DNA of 64,000 nt from CAVSUB01 sp963816725 (GTDB lineage Bacteria; Acidobacteriota; Vicinamibacteria; Vicinamibacterales; 2-12-FULL-66-21). The stretch is from assembly GCA_963816725.1 (NCBI GenBank), contig CAWFMC010000007.1, positions 310,001 to 374,000 on the forward strand, in the 5' to 3' direction. Positions 8,240 to 17,795 of the stretch are shown one piece after another (position 1 is the stretch's first letter; every line of letters begins with the position of its first letter). A program made the position numbers and the translations under genes. The notes under the pieces were generated by a model, which saw nothing but the letters and a program-made list of their open reading frames with translations, was not told the origin of the DNA and ran no database searches.

Positions 8240-8425
8240 CGGAGAACCTCCGTCCGCACAGGCGACGCGCGGTTCTCAGCCTGAGCAATAGAAGTGCCAC
8301 CGACTCGAGTGTGATTCTCCGAGCGATTCGACGAGATCGAGCTTCCACCGACGAAGCAATCTGTCTGGATGCGGGGACAGGTGCGGAGGATTTTGGACAA
8401 TCACGCGCTCGACGCGCTCAAGCGC

Positions 8426-8660
8426 GGGTTCATGAACGTTCATGGGTTCATGAGTGTTCATGGGTTCGGTTCAAGGTTCTGCCGCCAGCTTTGCGGCGTC
8501 GAGCCACAGCGGACCCTGGCCCTTGCGATTCCCGCCTCCGACGATCCCAACCTACGAACCCGAACCGCCGCTGAACCCTAAACAGTGAACCTTGAACCCG
8601 GCCGCGAACCTCATGAACCAATGAACCCCATGAACCTCATGAACCGACACCCTTCATGAA
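8426..8660. repeat. Inverted word-repeat array R3 (GGTTCATG / CATGAACC)
   Basis: It lies in the 439-base gap (8240-8678) between two leftward genes. The left arm is built of GTTCATG words (GGGTTCATGAACGTTCATGG, GAGTGTTCATGGGTTCGG); the right arm (about 8553-8660) has CGAACCCGAACC, then CATGAACC three to four times. Between them is about 60 bases of ordinary spacer. The rest of the gap, 8240-8425, shows no gene and presumably holds the promoter of the PEGA gene. Confidence 0.85.
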
Positions 8661-8678
8661 TTACGTTTCAGCCCACTA

Positions 8679-11057
8679 TCACCTAATCCCCCCCGCATCC
8701 AACGCCCACATGCCGCGACCGTAGGTCGAAATCACGAGGACGCGATCGCGCGGCTGGTACTGGAGGTCGGAAACCTGGACCGACGGCAGATTGCCGCCGA
8801 GCACGCGCCAGGCTTTGCCGCCATCGGTAGAGACGAAGACGCCGAAGTCGGTGCCGAGAAACAGCCGCGACGGCGTGGTCGGATCCTCGCGGATGACGTT
8901 CACCGATCCGGCCGGGATGTTGGCGCCGAGGCTGGTGAACGTCCTGCCAAAGTCCGTCGATTTGTAGACGTAGACGCCGAAGTCATCGTCTTCCCGCCCG
9001 CGCTCGGTAACGTAGACCGTGCCTTCGTCGTGCTCCGACGGCACGACTCTCGAGATCCATTTGCGTGTCGGGAGGTTTGCGCTCAGCTCGGTCCAGGTCG
9101 TTCCGCCGTCCCGCGTCACGTGCAGCCGGCCGTCGTCGGTCCCGGCGTAGATGAGGCCCTTGGTCTTCGGCGATTCGGCCAGCGCCACGATCGTCTGGTA
9201 CGGAATCGCGTTAGCGCTCTTGAGCAGCATCTGCGAGGGATCGTTGGCGGTGAGGTCCTTGCTGATCGCCTGCCAGCTGTCGCCGCGGTTGGTGGAGCGC
9301 ATCACGTACTGATAGCCGGCGTAGATCGTGTCCGGATCGTGCGGCGAGATGATGATGGGCGCCATCCACTGGGCCCGCAGCTCGGGCTCGCCCGCAGCCA
9401 CGGTTGGGCGAATCGGAGTGACACCGCCGCGCTGGCCCCGACCGCGGCCGGCGGCCCCCGGCGCGCGGCTGAGTGCCGTGTCCTCCCGCGTGAAGTTCCC
9501 GTAGAAGCCGTGCGAGTAGACGATCGCCGGATTGCGCGGATCGATCGCCTGGTGTGACCCTTCACCACCCGGCGCATCGGTCCACTCGACCGCCGGGATG
9601 TGGTCACGCCCCTTGGACAGGTCGACCTGGCCGCGGCGGCTGCCGACGTCCTGAATCGATCCGTACGCCCATGCCGGCGTGCTGGTGTCGACCGCGACGT
9701 TGTAGAACTGCGACCCGCCGGCCGCCACCCCGAACTTCCACGTCTTGCCGGCGTCGGCCGACTGATAGAACCCACCGTCGTTCACGTTGTAGAGCGTCGA
9801 CGAGGTCTTCGGATCGATCCACAACCCGTGATGATCCCCGTGCATCCCGCGCAGCACCGTAAAGGTCCGGCCGCCGTCATGGGAGACGTTCAGGTTGAGG
9901 CCCATCGTGTAGATCGTGTTCTCATCGGCCGGGTCGACCCTGATCTGCCCGAACACCCAGCCGTATGTGCCGGAGTGCTGGGTCATGAAGTCGTTGTGCT
10001 CGCTGACCTTGCGCCATGTCCGGCCCTTGTCGTCCGTGCGATAGACCTCGGCGGCGCGGATGCGACTCTCCTGGATCGGCCGGCCGTACGCGTCACGCTC
10101 GCCGTCGCGGGCCGGGCGCCCTTCCTCGTAACTGTCCACGAACGCGTAGAGCACGTTCGGATTGCTGCGCGACACGTCCAGACCGGTGCGGCCGCGGAAC
10201 TGGGGTGCCGGCAGCCCCTGTTCGATGCTGGTCCACGTCTTCCCGCCATCAGTCGTTTTCGAGATGCCCGACTCGTTGTAGTCCGGTTCGACACGCGGAT
10301 CGCTCCACTTGCGCCGCACTCGCTGCCACAGCACTGCGTAGAGCGTCTCCGGATCCGTGGGATCCATGACCAGGTCGATCGCCCCGGTACGCGGGCTGCG
10401 ATAGAGCACCTTGGTCCACGTCTGTCCGCCGTCGGTAGTCTTGAACACACCCCTCATCTCGTTGTCCGTCCAGGCATGTCCGCCCGACGCGACGTAGACG
10501 ATGTTCGGATTGGTCGGGTGAGGGACGATACGGGCGATGGTCTGCGTGTCGGCCAGTCCGGTGTGCTGGAAGGTGCGGCCGCCGTCCGTCGACTTGAAGA
10601 TCCCGACGCCCGGCATCGAGGCGCGGAACAAGTTCGATTCGCCGGTGCCCACCCACACGATGTCCGGGTTTGACGGCGCCACGGCAATGTCACCGATGCT
10701 GGTCGAGGGCTGATTCTCGAACACGGCCTGCCACGTCGCGCCATCGTCATCCGTCTTCCAGACGCCGCTGGTCGCATACGCGGCGTAGATCCTCCGCGCG
10801 CCGTTCGCGTCGGCCACGGCGATGTCGGTCGCGCGTCCGCTGATGTTGGTCGGGCCAAGGTATTGCCACGGCAGGCTGCCATATGGCGACGACTGCACCA
10901 TCGTGCGATAGGTGTCGTACGCCTTCCGGGAGAACTCGGCGTCCGCCTTGACGACACCGGCCGGCGCGGGCGCCGGCGTTTGCGCGGGCATCGTAAGGGC
11001 GCCAAGGGTCAGCACCCCCGCAGCGATCAGAACCGGCCAACTCGAACGACGACGCAT
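8679..11057 (-). CDS. Secreted VPS10/sortilin-like β-propeller protein
   Basis: A 792-residue exported protein with signal peptide (VLIAAGVLTLGALTMPAQ). The rest consists of BNR/Asp-box repeats, the blades of a large (about ten-blade) propeller. Repeats include GVWKTDDDGATWQAVFENQ, GIFKSTDGGRTFQHTGL, GVFKTTDGGQTWTKVLY, GISKTTDGGKTWTSI, VSHDGGRTFTVL, FYQSADAGKTWKFG, VTRDGGTTWTELS, YKSTDFGRTFTSL and VSTDGGKAWRVLG. The family is widespread in Acidobacteriota and annotated as sortilin-like or glycosyl-hydrolase-like; no enzymatic activity has been tied to it as far as I know. It stands as a single leftward gene upstream of array R3. Confidence 0.9.
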   Translation of the reverse strand: MRRRSSWPVLIAAGVLTLGALTMPAQTPAPAPAGVVKADAEFSRKAYDTYRTMVQSSPYGSLPWQYLGPTNISGRATDIAVADANGARRIYAAYATSGVWKTDDDGATWQAVFENQPSTSIGDIAVAPSNPDIVWVGTGESNLFRASMPGVGIFKSTDGGRTFQHTGLADTQTIARIVPHPTNPNIVYVASGGHAWTDNEMRGVFKTTDGGQTWTKVLYRSPRTGAIDLVMDPTDPETLYAVLWQRVRRKWSDPRVEPDYNESGISKTTDGGKTWTSIEQGLPAPQFRGRTGLDVSRSNPNVLYAFVDSYEEGRPARDGERDAYGRPIQESRIRAAEVYRTDDKGRTWRKVSEHNDFMTQHSGTYGWVFGQIRVDPADENTIYTMGLNLNVSHDGGRTFTVLRGMHGDHHGLWIDPKTSSTLYNVNDGGFYQSADAGKTWKFGVAAGGSQFYNVAVDTSTPAWAYGSIQDVGSRRGQVDLSKGRDHIPAVEWTDAPGGEGSHQAIDPRNPAIVYSHGFYGNFTREDTALSRAPGAAGRGRGQRGGVTPIRPTVAAGEPELRAQWMAPIIISPHDPDTIYAGYQYVMRSTNRGDSWQAISKDLTANDPSQMLLKSANAIPYQTIVALAESPKTKGLIYAGTDDGRLHVTRDGGTTWTELSANLPTRKWISRVVPSEHDEGTVYVTERGREDDDFGVYVYKSTDFGRTFTSLGANIPAGSVNVIREDPTTPSRLFLGTDFGVFVSTDGGKAWRVLGGNLPSVQVSDLQYQPRDRVLVISTYGRGMWALDAGGIR

Positions 11058-11074
11058 GTGTCCTCCGGGATCTG

Positions 11075-11461
11075 TCAGACGGGCCGGGCCCAGGGTAGAT
11101 CCAGGTTCTTGAACCCGGCGAGGCCCTTCTTGGTCAGCACCGACAGCTCACGCGCGTCGGCCGGCTCGATGGTCACGAAGCTGAAGCACGCCTTCCCCTG
11201 CATCCGTTTCCGCAGCGCCGGCGAGATGGTTGCGAGCAGCGCCGGGTTGGCGTAGACGGGCATCAGGTGAAAGCTGACGTAACTCTTCTTGATTTGCACG
11301 GCCGCGGCGAAGAGCGGACGTCCCGTTCGATCGACCATTGTCGGCGAGGCGATCTGATAGTCGGTCGGGGTGTCCGCCGTCACCAGCATCTTTCCGCGAT
11401 GGCGCTCGAGAATGGCGCGAAGCGTCCGGAATGTCTCGGGGAACGCGTCGGACTTCGCCAT
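11075..11461 (-). CDS. Small conserved protein, probably DUF1801/YdhG-like fold
   Basis: A 128-residue soluble protein without signal peptide. The pattern of an N-terminal helix (FPETFRTLRAILERHRG), a core strand with a conserved aromatic (KSYVSFHLMPVYANPALLATI) and a Lys-rich helix near the end (KRMQGKACFSFVTIE) fits the DUF1801 superfamily (YdhG/FrataxinL-like). The assignment is by eye and moderate. It lies 17 bases upstream of the sortilin-like gene start and on the same strand, but the jobs do not look related. Confidence 0.6.
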   Translation of the reverse strand: MAKSDAFPETFRTLRAILERHRGKMLVTADTPTDYQIASPTMVDRTGRPLFAAAVQIKKSYVSFHLMPVYANPALLATISPALRKRMQGKACFSFVTIEPADARELSVLTKKGLAGFKNLDLPWARPV

Positions 11462-11501
11462 CGCGACAGTATATCGGGGAGGTCCTCGGGCTTCCGTTGG
11501 G

Positions 11502-12626
11502 TCAACGCGTCGGTCGGGCCCTGGGATCGGCGAACCCGGGGTTCGTGACGAATGTCGGGTCCGTCAAGCTCTCGAGAAAGGCGACGAGATCCTCCGTTTC
11601 GGAGGCCGACAGCGTGAAGGGTTTGAGCTCCGGCGCCTTCAGCGGCCCTTTGCCGCCGGCGGCATAGTGGGCGATGACGCCGTCGAGACTCGGAACACTG
11701 CCGTCGTGCATGTATGGAGCGGTGAGCGCGATGTTGCGCAGCGTCGGCGCTCGAAAACGCCCCATGTCCGCAGGCGACTTGGTCTTTTCCATGAGGCCAT
11801 GGTCGGCAGCCGGATACGCGCCCTTGCCGTCCAGGTCGTACAAGCCGGTGTTGGTGAAGCGGAGGACGGGTGCGGGCGCGGAGCTGAACGTCACCGGGCC
11901 CGAGAGGTTGAAGCCGGCATGGCAGCCGCTGCAGCCGACACGCTCCGAGAAGAACAGCTTCATGCCCCGGACCGCCGCTTCGCTGATGGCGGTGCGGTCG
12001 TCGCGATACAGATAGCGGTCGAAGGGCGAGTCGGCCGAGAGCAGCGTTCGCTCGAAAGCGGCAATCGCGCGGACGACGTTCTCGAGCGAGACCGGATGCG
12101 CATCGGCGGGGAATGCGGCCCGAAACCATGGCTCGTCGGCGGGCGTGGCGAACCGTTGGATGATCTCCGCCTCGTGCCCGGCGATCCCGAGCTCGATCGG
12201 ATGCTCGTTGAACATCGGCACCGCGATCTGCGCCTCCAGGCTCCGCGTGCTTGGATCGGCCCAGCCGAACGACGCGTTATACGCCACATTGGTCAGCGAC
12301 ATGGCACTGCGGGCGTGGGCCTGACCAGTGGATCCGATTGCCCGGGCGCGGCCATCCGTGAAGGCGTGGGCCTGCTGATGACAGGTCGCGCACGCGAACG
12401 TCTGGTTGCCGGAGACGCGGGTGTCGTAGAACAGCCGCCGGCCGAGCGCCACTTTGACGGTGGTCATCGGGTTGTCGGCGGGTACGGCGGGGTGCGGCAG
12501 GCCGCGGGGCAGCTGCCACACGAACGGAACGTCCGGCGGCGGCGGGTCGGGCGGCGGACCGGGCCGGGCGCACGACACGGTGCCGACGAGCACCGCTCCT
12601 GCAACCAGCCCGGCCCACCAGTTCAT
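11502..12626 (-). CDS. Di-haem cytochrome c peroxidase / MauG-family lipoprotein
   Basis: 374 residues from the ATG at 12626, chosen because it gives a lipoprotein-like signal (MNWWAGLVAGAVLVGTVSC) and sits 10 bases after the preceding stop; the frame continues upstream without a signal. Two c-type haem sites: CATCH (79-83) and CSGCH (232-236). Family landmarks are LGRRLFYDTRVSGNQTFACA, the calcium-site region NVAYN, and AFERTLLSADSPFDRY. These periplasmic enzymes reduce peroxide with electrons from a small cytochrome, or oxidise amino-acid side chains in the MauG branch. Translationally close to the upstream TPR gene. Confidence 0.92.
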   Translation of the reverse strand: MNWWAGLVAGAVLVGTVSCARPGPPPDPPPPDVPFVWQLPRGLPHPAVPADNPMTTVKVALGRRLFYDTRVSGNQTFACATCHQQAHAFTDGRARAIGSTGQAHARSAMSLTNVAYNASFGWADPSTRSLEAQIAVPMFNEHPIELGIAGHEAEIIQRFATPADEPWFRAAFPADAHPVSLENVVRAIAAFERTLLSADSPFDRYLYRDDRTAISEAAVRGMKLFFSERVGCSGCHAGFNLSGPVTFSSAPAPVLRFTNTGLYDLDGKGAYPAADHGLMEKTKSPADMGRFRAPTLRNIALTAPYMHDGSVPSLDGVIAHYAAGGKGPLKAPELKPFTLSASETEDLVAFLESLTDPTFVTNPGFADPRARPTR

Positions 12627-12636
12627 CGAACGGCCG

Positions 12637-13329
12637 TCACCAGCGCGGGCCGTGGCTGAGGCCCATCGCCGCGGTCTGGCGGGCCAGCTCGGCGCGCCCT
12701 TGCACCCAGGTCTCGAGACCGCCGACGACCGCCGGGTCGACACCCGCGGGATTGGCCTTCTTGTCCTGGATCCACTTCTGCATCGCCGCCATCAGCGTAT
12801 CCGCCTGCTTGCGGTCGGCCGCGAGCACTTCCAGGTAGGCGTTCTTGGCGTCCTCAATCCGGTTCAGGCCAAGGTAGGCCTCGCCGCGGTACTCGATCGC
12901 GTCGGGGAAACCGGGCTTCAGCGCGAGCGCACGGTCGTACATCTCGAGCGCCTTCGCGTAGTCGCCGGTCTTGCGGTAGGAGAAGCCCATGCCGTTGTAG
13001 GCCTGGTACATCTGCGGCGAGCCGGCAGCGGCGGACTTGAACTCCTTCAGCGCCTTCTCGTATTCCTTCTTCGCCTTGTCATCCGCCTTGGCCCGCTCCT
13101 TCGGATCGGTCACGCCGGCGGCGGCGAGTTCCAGCTTGATGCCCTTGTCCTTGTGGTCGATGCCGCTGTTGTAGGAGGCAATCGCCATTTCTTCCGGCGA
13201 GCGATTCGGGGCCGAGGGCCCGGCCGGGGCTGAGGGGACGGCGCTGCCCGATGCCAACGCTCCGACCTGGAACACGGCCACACTCGCCCCGAGCAATACC
13301 ACGGCGCCGATCGTCTGAGTCATCTTCAT
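12637..13329 (-). CDS. Secreted tetratricopeptide-repeat protein
   Basis: 230 residues with signal peptide (TIGAVVLLGASVAVFQVGALASG). Tetratricopeptide motifs occupy about 50-180: AIASYNSGIDHKDKGIKLE, AYNGMGFSYRKTGDYAKAL, ALALKPGFPDAIEYRGEAYL, LNRIEDAKNAYLEVLAADRK. It is probably periplasmic. The downstream peroxidase gene begins 10 bases after its stop, so the two are likely one transcript and the TPR protein may help assemble or dock the cytochrome; that link is inference. Confidence 0.88.
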   Translation of the reverse strand: MKMTQTIGAVVLLGASVAVFQVGALASGSAVPSAPAGPSAPNRSPEEMAIASYNSGIDHKDKGIKLELAAAGVTDPKERAKADDKAKKEYEKALKEFKSAAAGSPQMYQAYNGMGFSYRKTGDYAKALEMYDRALALKPGFPDAIEYRGEAYLGLNRIEDAKNAYLEVLAADRKQADTLMAAMQKWIQDKKANPAGVDPAVVGGLETWVQGRAELARQTAAMGLSHGPRW

Positions 13330-13389
13330 CTGCTCACTCCTGCTTCACACACACCGAAGGCGCCGGCCGGCGCCTCCTCGGCCGATCGC

Positions 13390-14001
13390 TCAGCCTGCCT
13401 TCCGAGTCATTTCGATATCGATGGTCACCGTGACCTCGTCGCCGACGACCGCACCGCCGCCCTCGAGCATCCGGTTGTAGACCAGCCCGAACTGGCGCCG
13501 ATCGATGGTCGTCGTCGCAGTGGCGCCGATGCGCTGCTCGCCCCAGATGTCCTTGATCTCCGCGGTCGGCCCTTCGACGTCGAGGGTGACTTCCTTGGCC
13601 ACCCCCTTGATCGTCAAGTCGCCAATCAGCTTCAGGTGGCCCGCCGCGCCCGGCTCCGCGCGGCGTGACTTGAACGTCATCTTCGGAAACTTGGCGACGT
13701 CGAAGAACAGGTCACTGCGCAGATCCTTGTCGCGGTCCGCGTTCCGGGTGTTGATGCTCCTGGTATTGAACGAGACGTCCACCTTCAGCGTGCGCAGGTC
13801 CGTCGGGTCGAACGTCACCGTCCCGGTGGGCCCGTCGAACTCACCGCGCACGTTGGACACGACCATGTGGCGGACGGTGAACTGCGCAGCCGAGTGGCCC
13901 GGATCGATCGTCCAGGTGACGGTCTGGGCGGAGGCGGATGTGGCCACCGCGCCGGCAAGGATGACGGCAGCAGCGAACCTGGCGAAGGCTGACAGACGCA
14001 C
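13390..14001 (-). CDS. YceI-family periplasmic lipid-binding protein
   Basis: 203 residues from a GTG that follows GGAGA by 8 bases. Signal peptide (FAAAVILAGAVATSASAQ) then the lipocalin-like YceI barrel: TWTIDPGHSAAQFTVRHMVV at the start, VRGEFDGPTGTVTFDP, SINTRNADRDKDLRSDLFFD (the conserved N..RD.HLRS.DFFD region) and FGLVYNRMLEGGG near the end. YceI proteins bind polyisoprenoids; some are associated with stress or respiratory functions. It is upstream of the TPR/peroxidase pair on the same strand, 60 bases away. Confidence 0.95.
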   Translation of the reverse strand: MRLSAFARFAAAVILAGAVATSASAQTVTWTIDPGHSAAQFTVRHMVVSNVRGEFDGPTGTVTFDPTDLRTLKVDVSFNTRSINTRNADRDKDLRSDLFFDVAKFPKMTFKSRRAEPGAAGHLKLIGDLTIKGVAKEVTLDVEGPTAEIKDIWGEQRIGATATTTIDRRQFGLVYNRMLEGGGAVVGDEVTVTIDIEMTRKAG

Positions 14002-14126
14002 GGCGGAGATCTCCGATCAGCTCACAATCGAGCAAACGATGTGCCCGTCAGAATCGACGTCCAACACCGAAAACACCGCCAAATTCCTCGATCGCACCCG
14101 CGTCCGGCGTCACGAACCGAAAGGGC

Positions 14127-15053
14127 TTACGGATTCTGCCGGTTGATGGCCTTCATCGCCAGCGCGATCATCGAGCCGACGTCGGCGACGTTGGCCGGCA
14201 GCACCAGGGTGTTGCTCTCCTTGGCCAGCTCGCCGAACTGGCCGATGTACTGCTCGGCGACCCGCAGCTGGACCGCCTCGAAGCCGCCCGGCAGAGTGAT
14301 CGACTCGGCGACGCGCCGGATGCCCTCGGCGGTCGCGGTGGCCACGGCCATGATCGCCTGGGCCTGCCCTTCGGCCTCGTTGATCTGCTGCTGCTTGCGC
14401 GCTTCCGACTGCTTGATCACTTCCTGCTTGCCGCCTTCGGCGGTGTTGATCGCCGCGTCGCGGGCGCCTTCCGAGGTGAGGATCACCGCGCGCTTCTCGC
14501 GCTCGGCGCGCATCTGCTTTTCCATCGCCGCGAGGACGTCGTGCGGCGGCGTGATGTTCTTGATCTCGTAGCGCAGCACCTTGACGCCCCACGACTCGGT
14601 CGCCTTATCGAGCTCGCTGACGACCTGCGTGTTGATGTTGGTCCGCTCCTCGAAGGTCTTGTCCAGATCGATCTTCCCGACCTCGCTCCGCAGCGTCGTC
14701 TGGGCGAGCTGGCTGATCGCGAACATGTAATCGGTGATGCCGTAGGACGCGCGCTCCGGGTTGAGTACCTTGAGATAGAGCACGCCGTCGACGCCGACCT
14801 GGACGTTGTCGCGCGTGATGCAGACCTGGGCCGGGATGTCCACCGCGATCTCCTTCAAGGAGTGGCGGTAGCGGATCGTGTCGACGAACGGCATCAGGAT
14901 GTGGAAGCCGGCGTTCAGCGTCCCACTGTACCGGCCGAGGCGCTCGACTACGTAGGCGCTCTGCTGCGGCACGACGATCGCCGTCTTGGCGATGACCACG
15001 AGCGCCAACAGCGCGAAAATAACGCCGACGATGAGCAGGCCGACACCGTCCAT
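14127..15053 (-). CDS. SPFH/Band 7 membrane protein (QmcA/stomatin type)
   Basis: 308 residues from the ATG at 15053, whose first bases overlap the TGA of the upstream NfeD gene. Single N-terminal membrane helix (LLIVGVIFALLALVVIAKTA), the SPFH domain (IVPQQSAYVVERLGRYSGTL, NAGFHILMPFVDTIRYRHS, VDIPAQVCITRDNVQVGVDG) and a C-terminal coiled coil with KREKRAVILTSEGARDAAIN and EAEGQAQAIMAVATATAEGI. Bacterial stomatins oligomerise in the inner membrane and are nearly always paired with NfeD, as here; they are linked to membrane microdomains and protein quality control. Confidence 0.95.
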   Translation of the reverse strand: MDGVGLLIVGVIFALLALVVIAKTAIVVPQQSAYVVERLGRYSGTLNAGFHILMPFVDTIRYRHSLKEIAVDIPAQVCITRDNVQVGVDGVLYLKVLNPERASYGITDYMFAISQLAQTTLRSEVGKIDLDKTFEERTNINTQVVSELDKATESWGVKVLRYEIKNITPPHDVLAAMEKQMRAEREKRAVILTSEGARDAAINTAEGGKQEVIKQSEARKQQQINEAEGQAQAIMAVATATAEGIRRVAESITLPGGFEAVQLRVAEQYIGQFGELAKESNTLVLPANVADVGSMIALAMKAINRQNP

Positions 15054-15499
15054 CAATGGGCTCCTTCAGGCTCGATCAGGATCATCAGCTGATCGATCGT
15101 AACCACCCGGCAGCGTTCGCCCCGCGCCACCGCGCGGGCCGCGCTGTTGCGCGCCGACCAGACCGTCCCGCGCAGCTCGGCCCGGCCGACCGCGCCGGGC
15201 GCGATGTCGTCGAGCGGGACCGCCACGTCGCCGATCATCGAGTCGACGTTCACCCCGGGACGATCGAGCTGCAGCCAGCGCAGGAGCGGGTGACGGAACA
15301 GCAGCAACGAGCCGACAGCCATCACCGCAAAGAGGACCAGCTGCAGCCACAGCGGGCCGCCGACGCCGGCCAGCCGGAGGACCGCCAGGACGATGGCGGA
15401 GACGCCGAAGAAGATGATGTAGAAGCCGCCCGATGCGGCCATCTCGAGGGCCACGAGAATCAGGCCGAGCCCGAGCCAGTGCCACCAGGCGATGATCAT
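15053..15499 (-). CDS. NfeD-family membrane protein
   Basis: 148 residues from the ATG at 15499 (MIIAWWHWLGLGL). Two to three membrane helices (about 5-22, 28-50, 55-72), then the C-terminal soluble OB-fold domain (GDVAVPLDDIAPGAVGRAEL, GTVWSARN, RGERCRVVTIDQLMILIEPE). This is the short NfeD form without the N-terminal ClpP-like protease. Its stop codon overlaps the start of the stomatin-type gene, the classic nfeD-stomatin pair. Confidence 0.92.
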   Translation of the reverse strand: MIIAWWHWLGLGLILVALEMAASGGFYIIFFGVSAIVLAVLRLAGVGGPLWLQLVLFAVMAVGSLLLFRHPLLRWLQLDRPGVNVDSMIGDVAVPLDDIAPGAVGRAELRGTVWSARNSAARAVARGERCRVVTIDQLMILIEPEGAH

Positions 15500-15603
15500 G
15501 ATGTAAGCCCGGCCATTGTACAGCAGCGGCTCGAGGCCGGCGGTCGTGGAAGCCACTCTGGGCAACGGCCCGGACGTGCGCCAGCAGACTACACTGCTGG
15601 TCT

Positions 15604-16143
15604 ATGACATTCAGCACCGGGTTCGTGCTCGTCCTGGCAATGGCCGGCGGGCAGTCGAACGGTACACCACCGCGCACGGTCGAGAGCGTGGACCTGCGCG
15701 CCTACGCCGGCACCTACTACGAGATCGCGCGCTTTCCGAACCGCTTCCAGACGCAGTGTGCCGGCGATGTCACCGCGACGTACGCCCTCCGCGCGGACGG
15801 CCGCATCGACGTCATCAATCGTTGCCGGACGTCGGCAGGCACGATGACGGAGGCGCGCGGCATCGCCAAACGGGCGGACCAGGACGCCTCGGGCGCGAAG
15901 CTGAAAGTGCGCTTCGCTCCGGCCATCCTGTCGTTCATTCCCAGCGTGTGGGGTGACTACTGGATCCTCGGGCTCGGGCCCGAGTACAGCTTTGCCGTGA
16001 TCGGCGATCCGTCACGCACGTATCTCTGGATTCTGTCGCGCACCCCGGTGATGCCGGAGCTCGCGTACCGGCAGGCGGTCGAGATCGCCGCGAGCAACGG
16101 CTTCGACGTCAGCCGCCTGGTCAAGACGCTGCAGGGCCGCTGA
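15604..16143 (+). CDS. Lipocalin family protein (Blc-like)
   Basis: 179 residues. Short N-terminal hydrophobic signal (FVLVLAMAGG) but no lipobox cysteine, unlike E. coli Blc. The lipocalin signature is clear: DLRAYAGTYYEIARFPNRFQ with the G-x-Y/W motif, YALRADGRIDVINRC, the GDYWILGLGPEYSFAVIGDP strand pair and YLWILSRTP near the end, followed by a C-terminal helix. Bacterial Blc proteins bind fatty acids or lysophospholipids at the envelope. Rightward single gene between leftward neighbours. Confidence 0.93.
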   Translation: MTFSTGFVLVLAMAGGQSNGTPPRTVESVDLRAYAGTYYEIARFPNRFQTQCAGDVTATYALRADGRIDVINRCRTSAGTMTEARGIAKRADQDASGAKLKVRFAPAILSFIPSVWGDYWILGLGPEYSFAVIGDPSRTYLWILSRTPVMPELAYRQAVEIAASNGFDVSRLVKTLQGR

Positions 16144-16318
16144 CCGCGCTCGTCCGACCTCGCTCGCCACCGCCGCGCGACTTGCCGCGGTCGTCGACAT
16201 AACCGCGCTGCGATCGCGCGGCACGCACGGCTGGATGACGGGCCTGGCGGAACGGGTTGCGACGGACGACCGCGCAGCGTCCCATCGTCCGCCGCGAGCG
16301 CAGGGATGTCAGGGTTGT

Positions 16319-17785
16319 TTACGCGGCCGCCACCGGACCGCCCGGCGCAGTTCGGAATGCGGGGAAGAGCGCGAGCAGCAGGGCCACCCCGCTCGTGGTC
16401 GCGGCACCGGCCAGCGCCCACCACGTCCACGCGAGGGCGCCGGTGGACCAGATCGCCGCCATCATGATGGCGCCCGCGGCCATTCCGCCCAGCATCGCGC
16501 GGGACCCGACGTGCCGCGTCAGCACGCCGACCATGAATGCTCCCAGCACCGGACCGGTCGTCAGCGACAGCACCGACAGGCCGGCGTCGAGGACCGACTG
16601 TCGCATCCACTGCGCGCCGAGCGCCACCGCGAGCTGCACGATGCCCCACCCGTAGGTCGCCTGCCGCGACAGCCGCATCAAGGTCGCCTGGTCAGCGTCG
16701 GGGCGCACGTACTTCAGATAGAAATCGTTCACCGTCGTGGCGGCCATGGCGTTGAGCGACGGGGACAGTGCCGCTGCCACGATTGCCGCCACGATGAAGC
16801 CGATCGCCCCGTGTGGGAGTGAGGTGATGATGAAGCGCGGCAGGATCTCGTCATTGCGGCTGAGCGCCGCGGTCAGCGGCACGTGCTGGTGATACGCGAA
16901 CAGCATGATCCCGATGAGCAGGAACAACGTGAACTGGGCGAACACGATCACTCCGCTCAGGATCAGTCCGCGTTGCGCCTCCGCCTGTGACCGCCCCGAG
17001 AGCAGGCGCTGGACGAGATACTGGTCGGTGCCGTGCGTCGCGAGCGTCAGCGCCACGCCGCCGGCGAGACCGGCCCAGAGCGTGTAGACCTGGGTTGGAT
17101 CCGTGGAGAGATCGAAGACCGTGAACTTGCCGGCCGGCATGCCCAGCCGCACCACTTCTGCCCAGCCGCCGGGCACGTTCCACAGCAGCGCGCCGAACAC
17201 CACCAGCGCGCCCGCCACGTAGATGAACATCTGCACCACGTCGGTCCAGATCACCGCCGCGACACCGCCACGCTCGGTGTAGATCATCATCGCGACACCC
17301 AGGGTGATGATCGTCGCGGTGACGGGCACGCCGGTCACGATCGCGATGACCAGCGCGGTCGCGAACAGGCGGATGCCGTCCGCCAGCGATCGCGTGAACA
17401 GGAACAGTCCGGCCGCGACCGTCTTGACGCTCGATCCGAACCGCTGCTGCAGCAGCTCGTACGACGTGACCAGATCGCCGCGGAAGTACGCGGGCAGGAA
17501 CAGGATGCTGACCAGCACCCGGCCGATGACATAGCCCAGCGCCAGCTGCAGGAACGTCATGTTGCCGGCATACGCCGCGGCCGGCACGCCGATGAAGGTC
17601 AGCGTACTGGTCTCGGTTGCGACGATGGTGAAGCAGATGGCCCACCAGGGCACGGACCGCCCGGTGAGGAAATAGTCGCCGGTGGTCTTCTGGAAGCGCG
17701 CGAAGTACGACCCGAAGGTCGTGACGCCTACGAGGTAGAGCGCGACGACCGCGTAGTCGAATGCGTTCAGGCCCAAGGGGGACAC
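16319..17785 (-). CDS. Sodium:solute symporter (SSS family)
   Basis: 488 residues, about 13 membrane helices with LeuT-type fold. Start is a GTG at 17785 without an obvious ribosome site. SSS landmarks: FDYAVVALYLVGVTTFGSYF, DYFLTGRSVPWWAICFTIVA, ETSTLTFIGVPAAAYAGNMT (sodium-site region), and ATHGTDQYLVQRLLSGRSQA. The substrate cannot be read from sequence; the ETSTLTFIG type occurs in transporters annotated for sugars, sialic acid or amino acids. The preceding gap 16144-16318 has no gene. Array R4 lies directly upstream. Confidence 0.9.
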   Translation of the reverse strand: MSPLGLNAFDYAVVALYLVGVTTFGSYFARFQKTTGDYFLTGRSVPWWAICFTIVATETSTLTFIGVPAAAYAGNMTFLQLALGYVIGRVLVSILFLPAYFRGDLVTSYELLQQRFGSSVKTVAAGLFLFTRSLADGIRLFATALVIAIVTGVPVTATIITLGVAMMIYTERGGVAAVIWTDVVQMFIYVAGALVVFGALLWNVPGGWAEVVRLGMPAGKFTVFDLSTDPTQVYTLWAGLAGGVALTLATHGTDQYLVQRLLSGRSQAEAQRGLILSGVIVFAQFTLFLLIGIMLFAYHQHVPLTAALSRNDEILPRFIITSLPHGAIGFIVAAIVAAALSPSLNAMAATTVNDFYLKYVRPDADQATLMRLSRQATYGWGIVQLAVALGAQWMRQSVLDAGLSVLSLTTGPVLGAFMVGVLTRHVGSRAMLGGMAAGAIMMAAIWSTGALAWTWWALAGAATTSGVALLLALFPAFRTAPGGPVAAA

Positions 17786-17795
17786 TGTACAACAC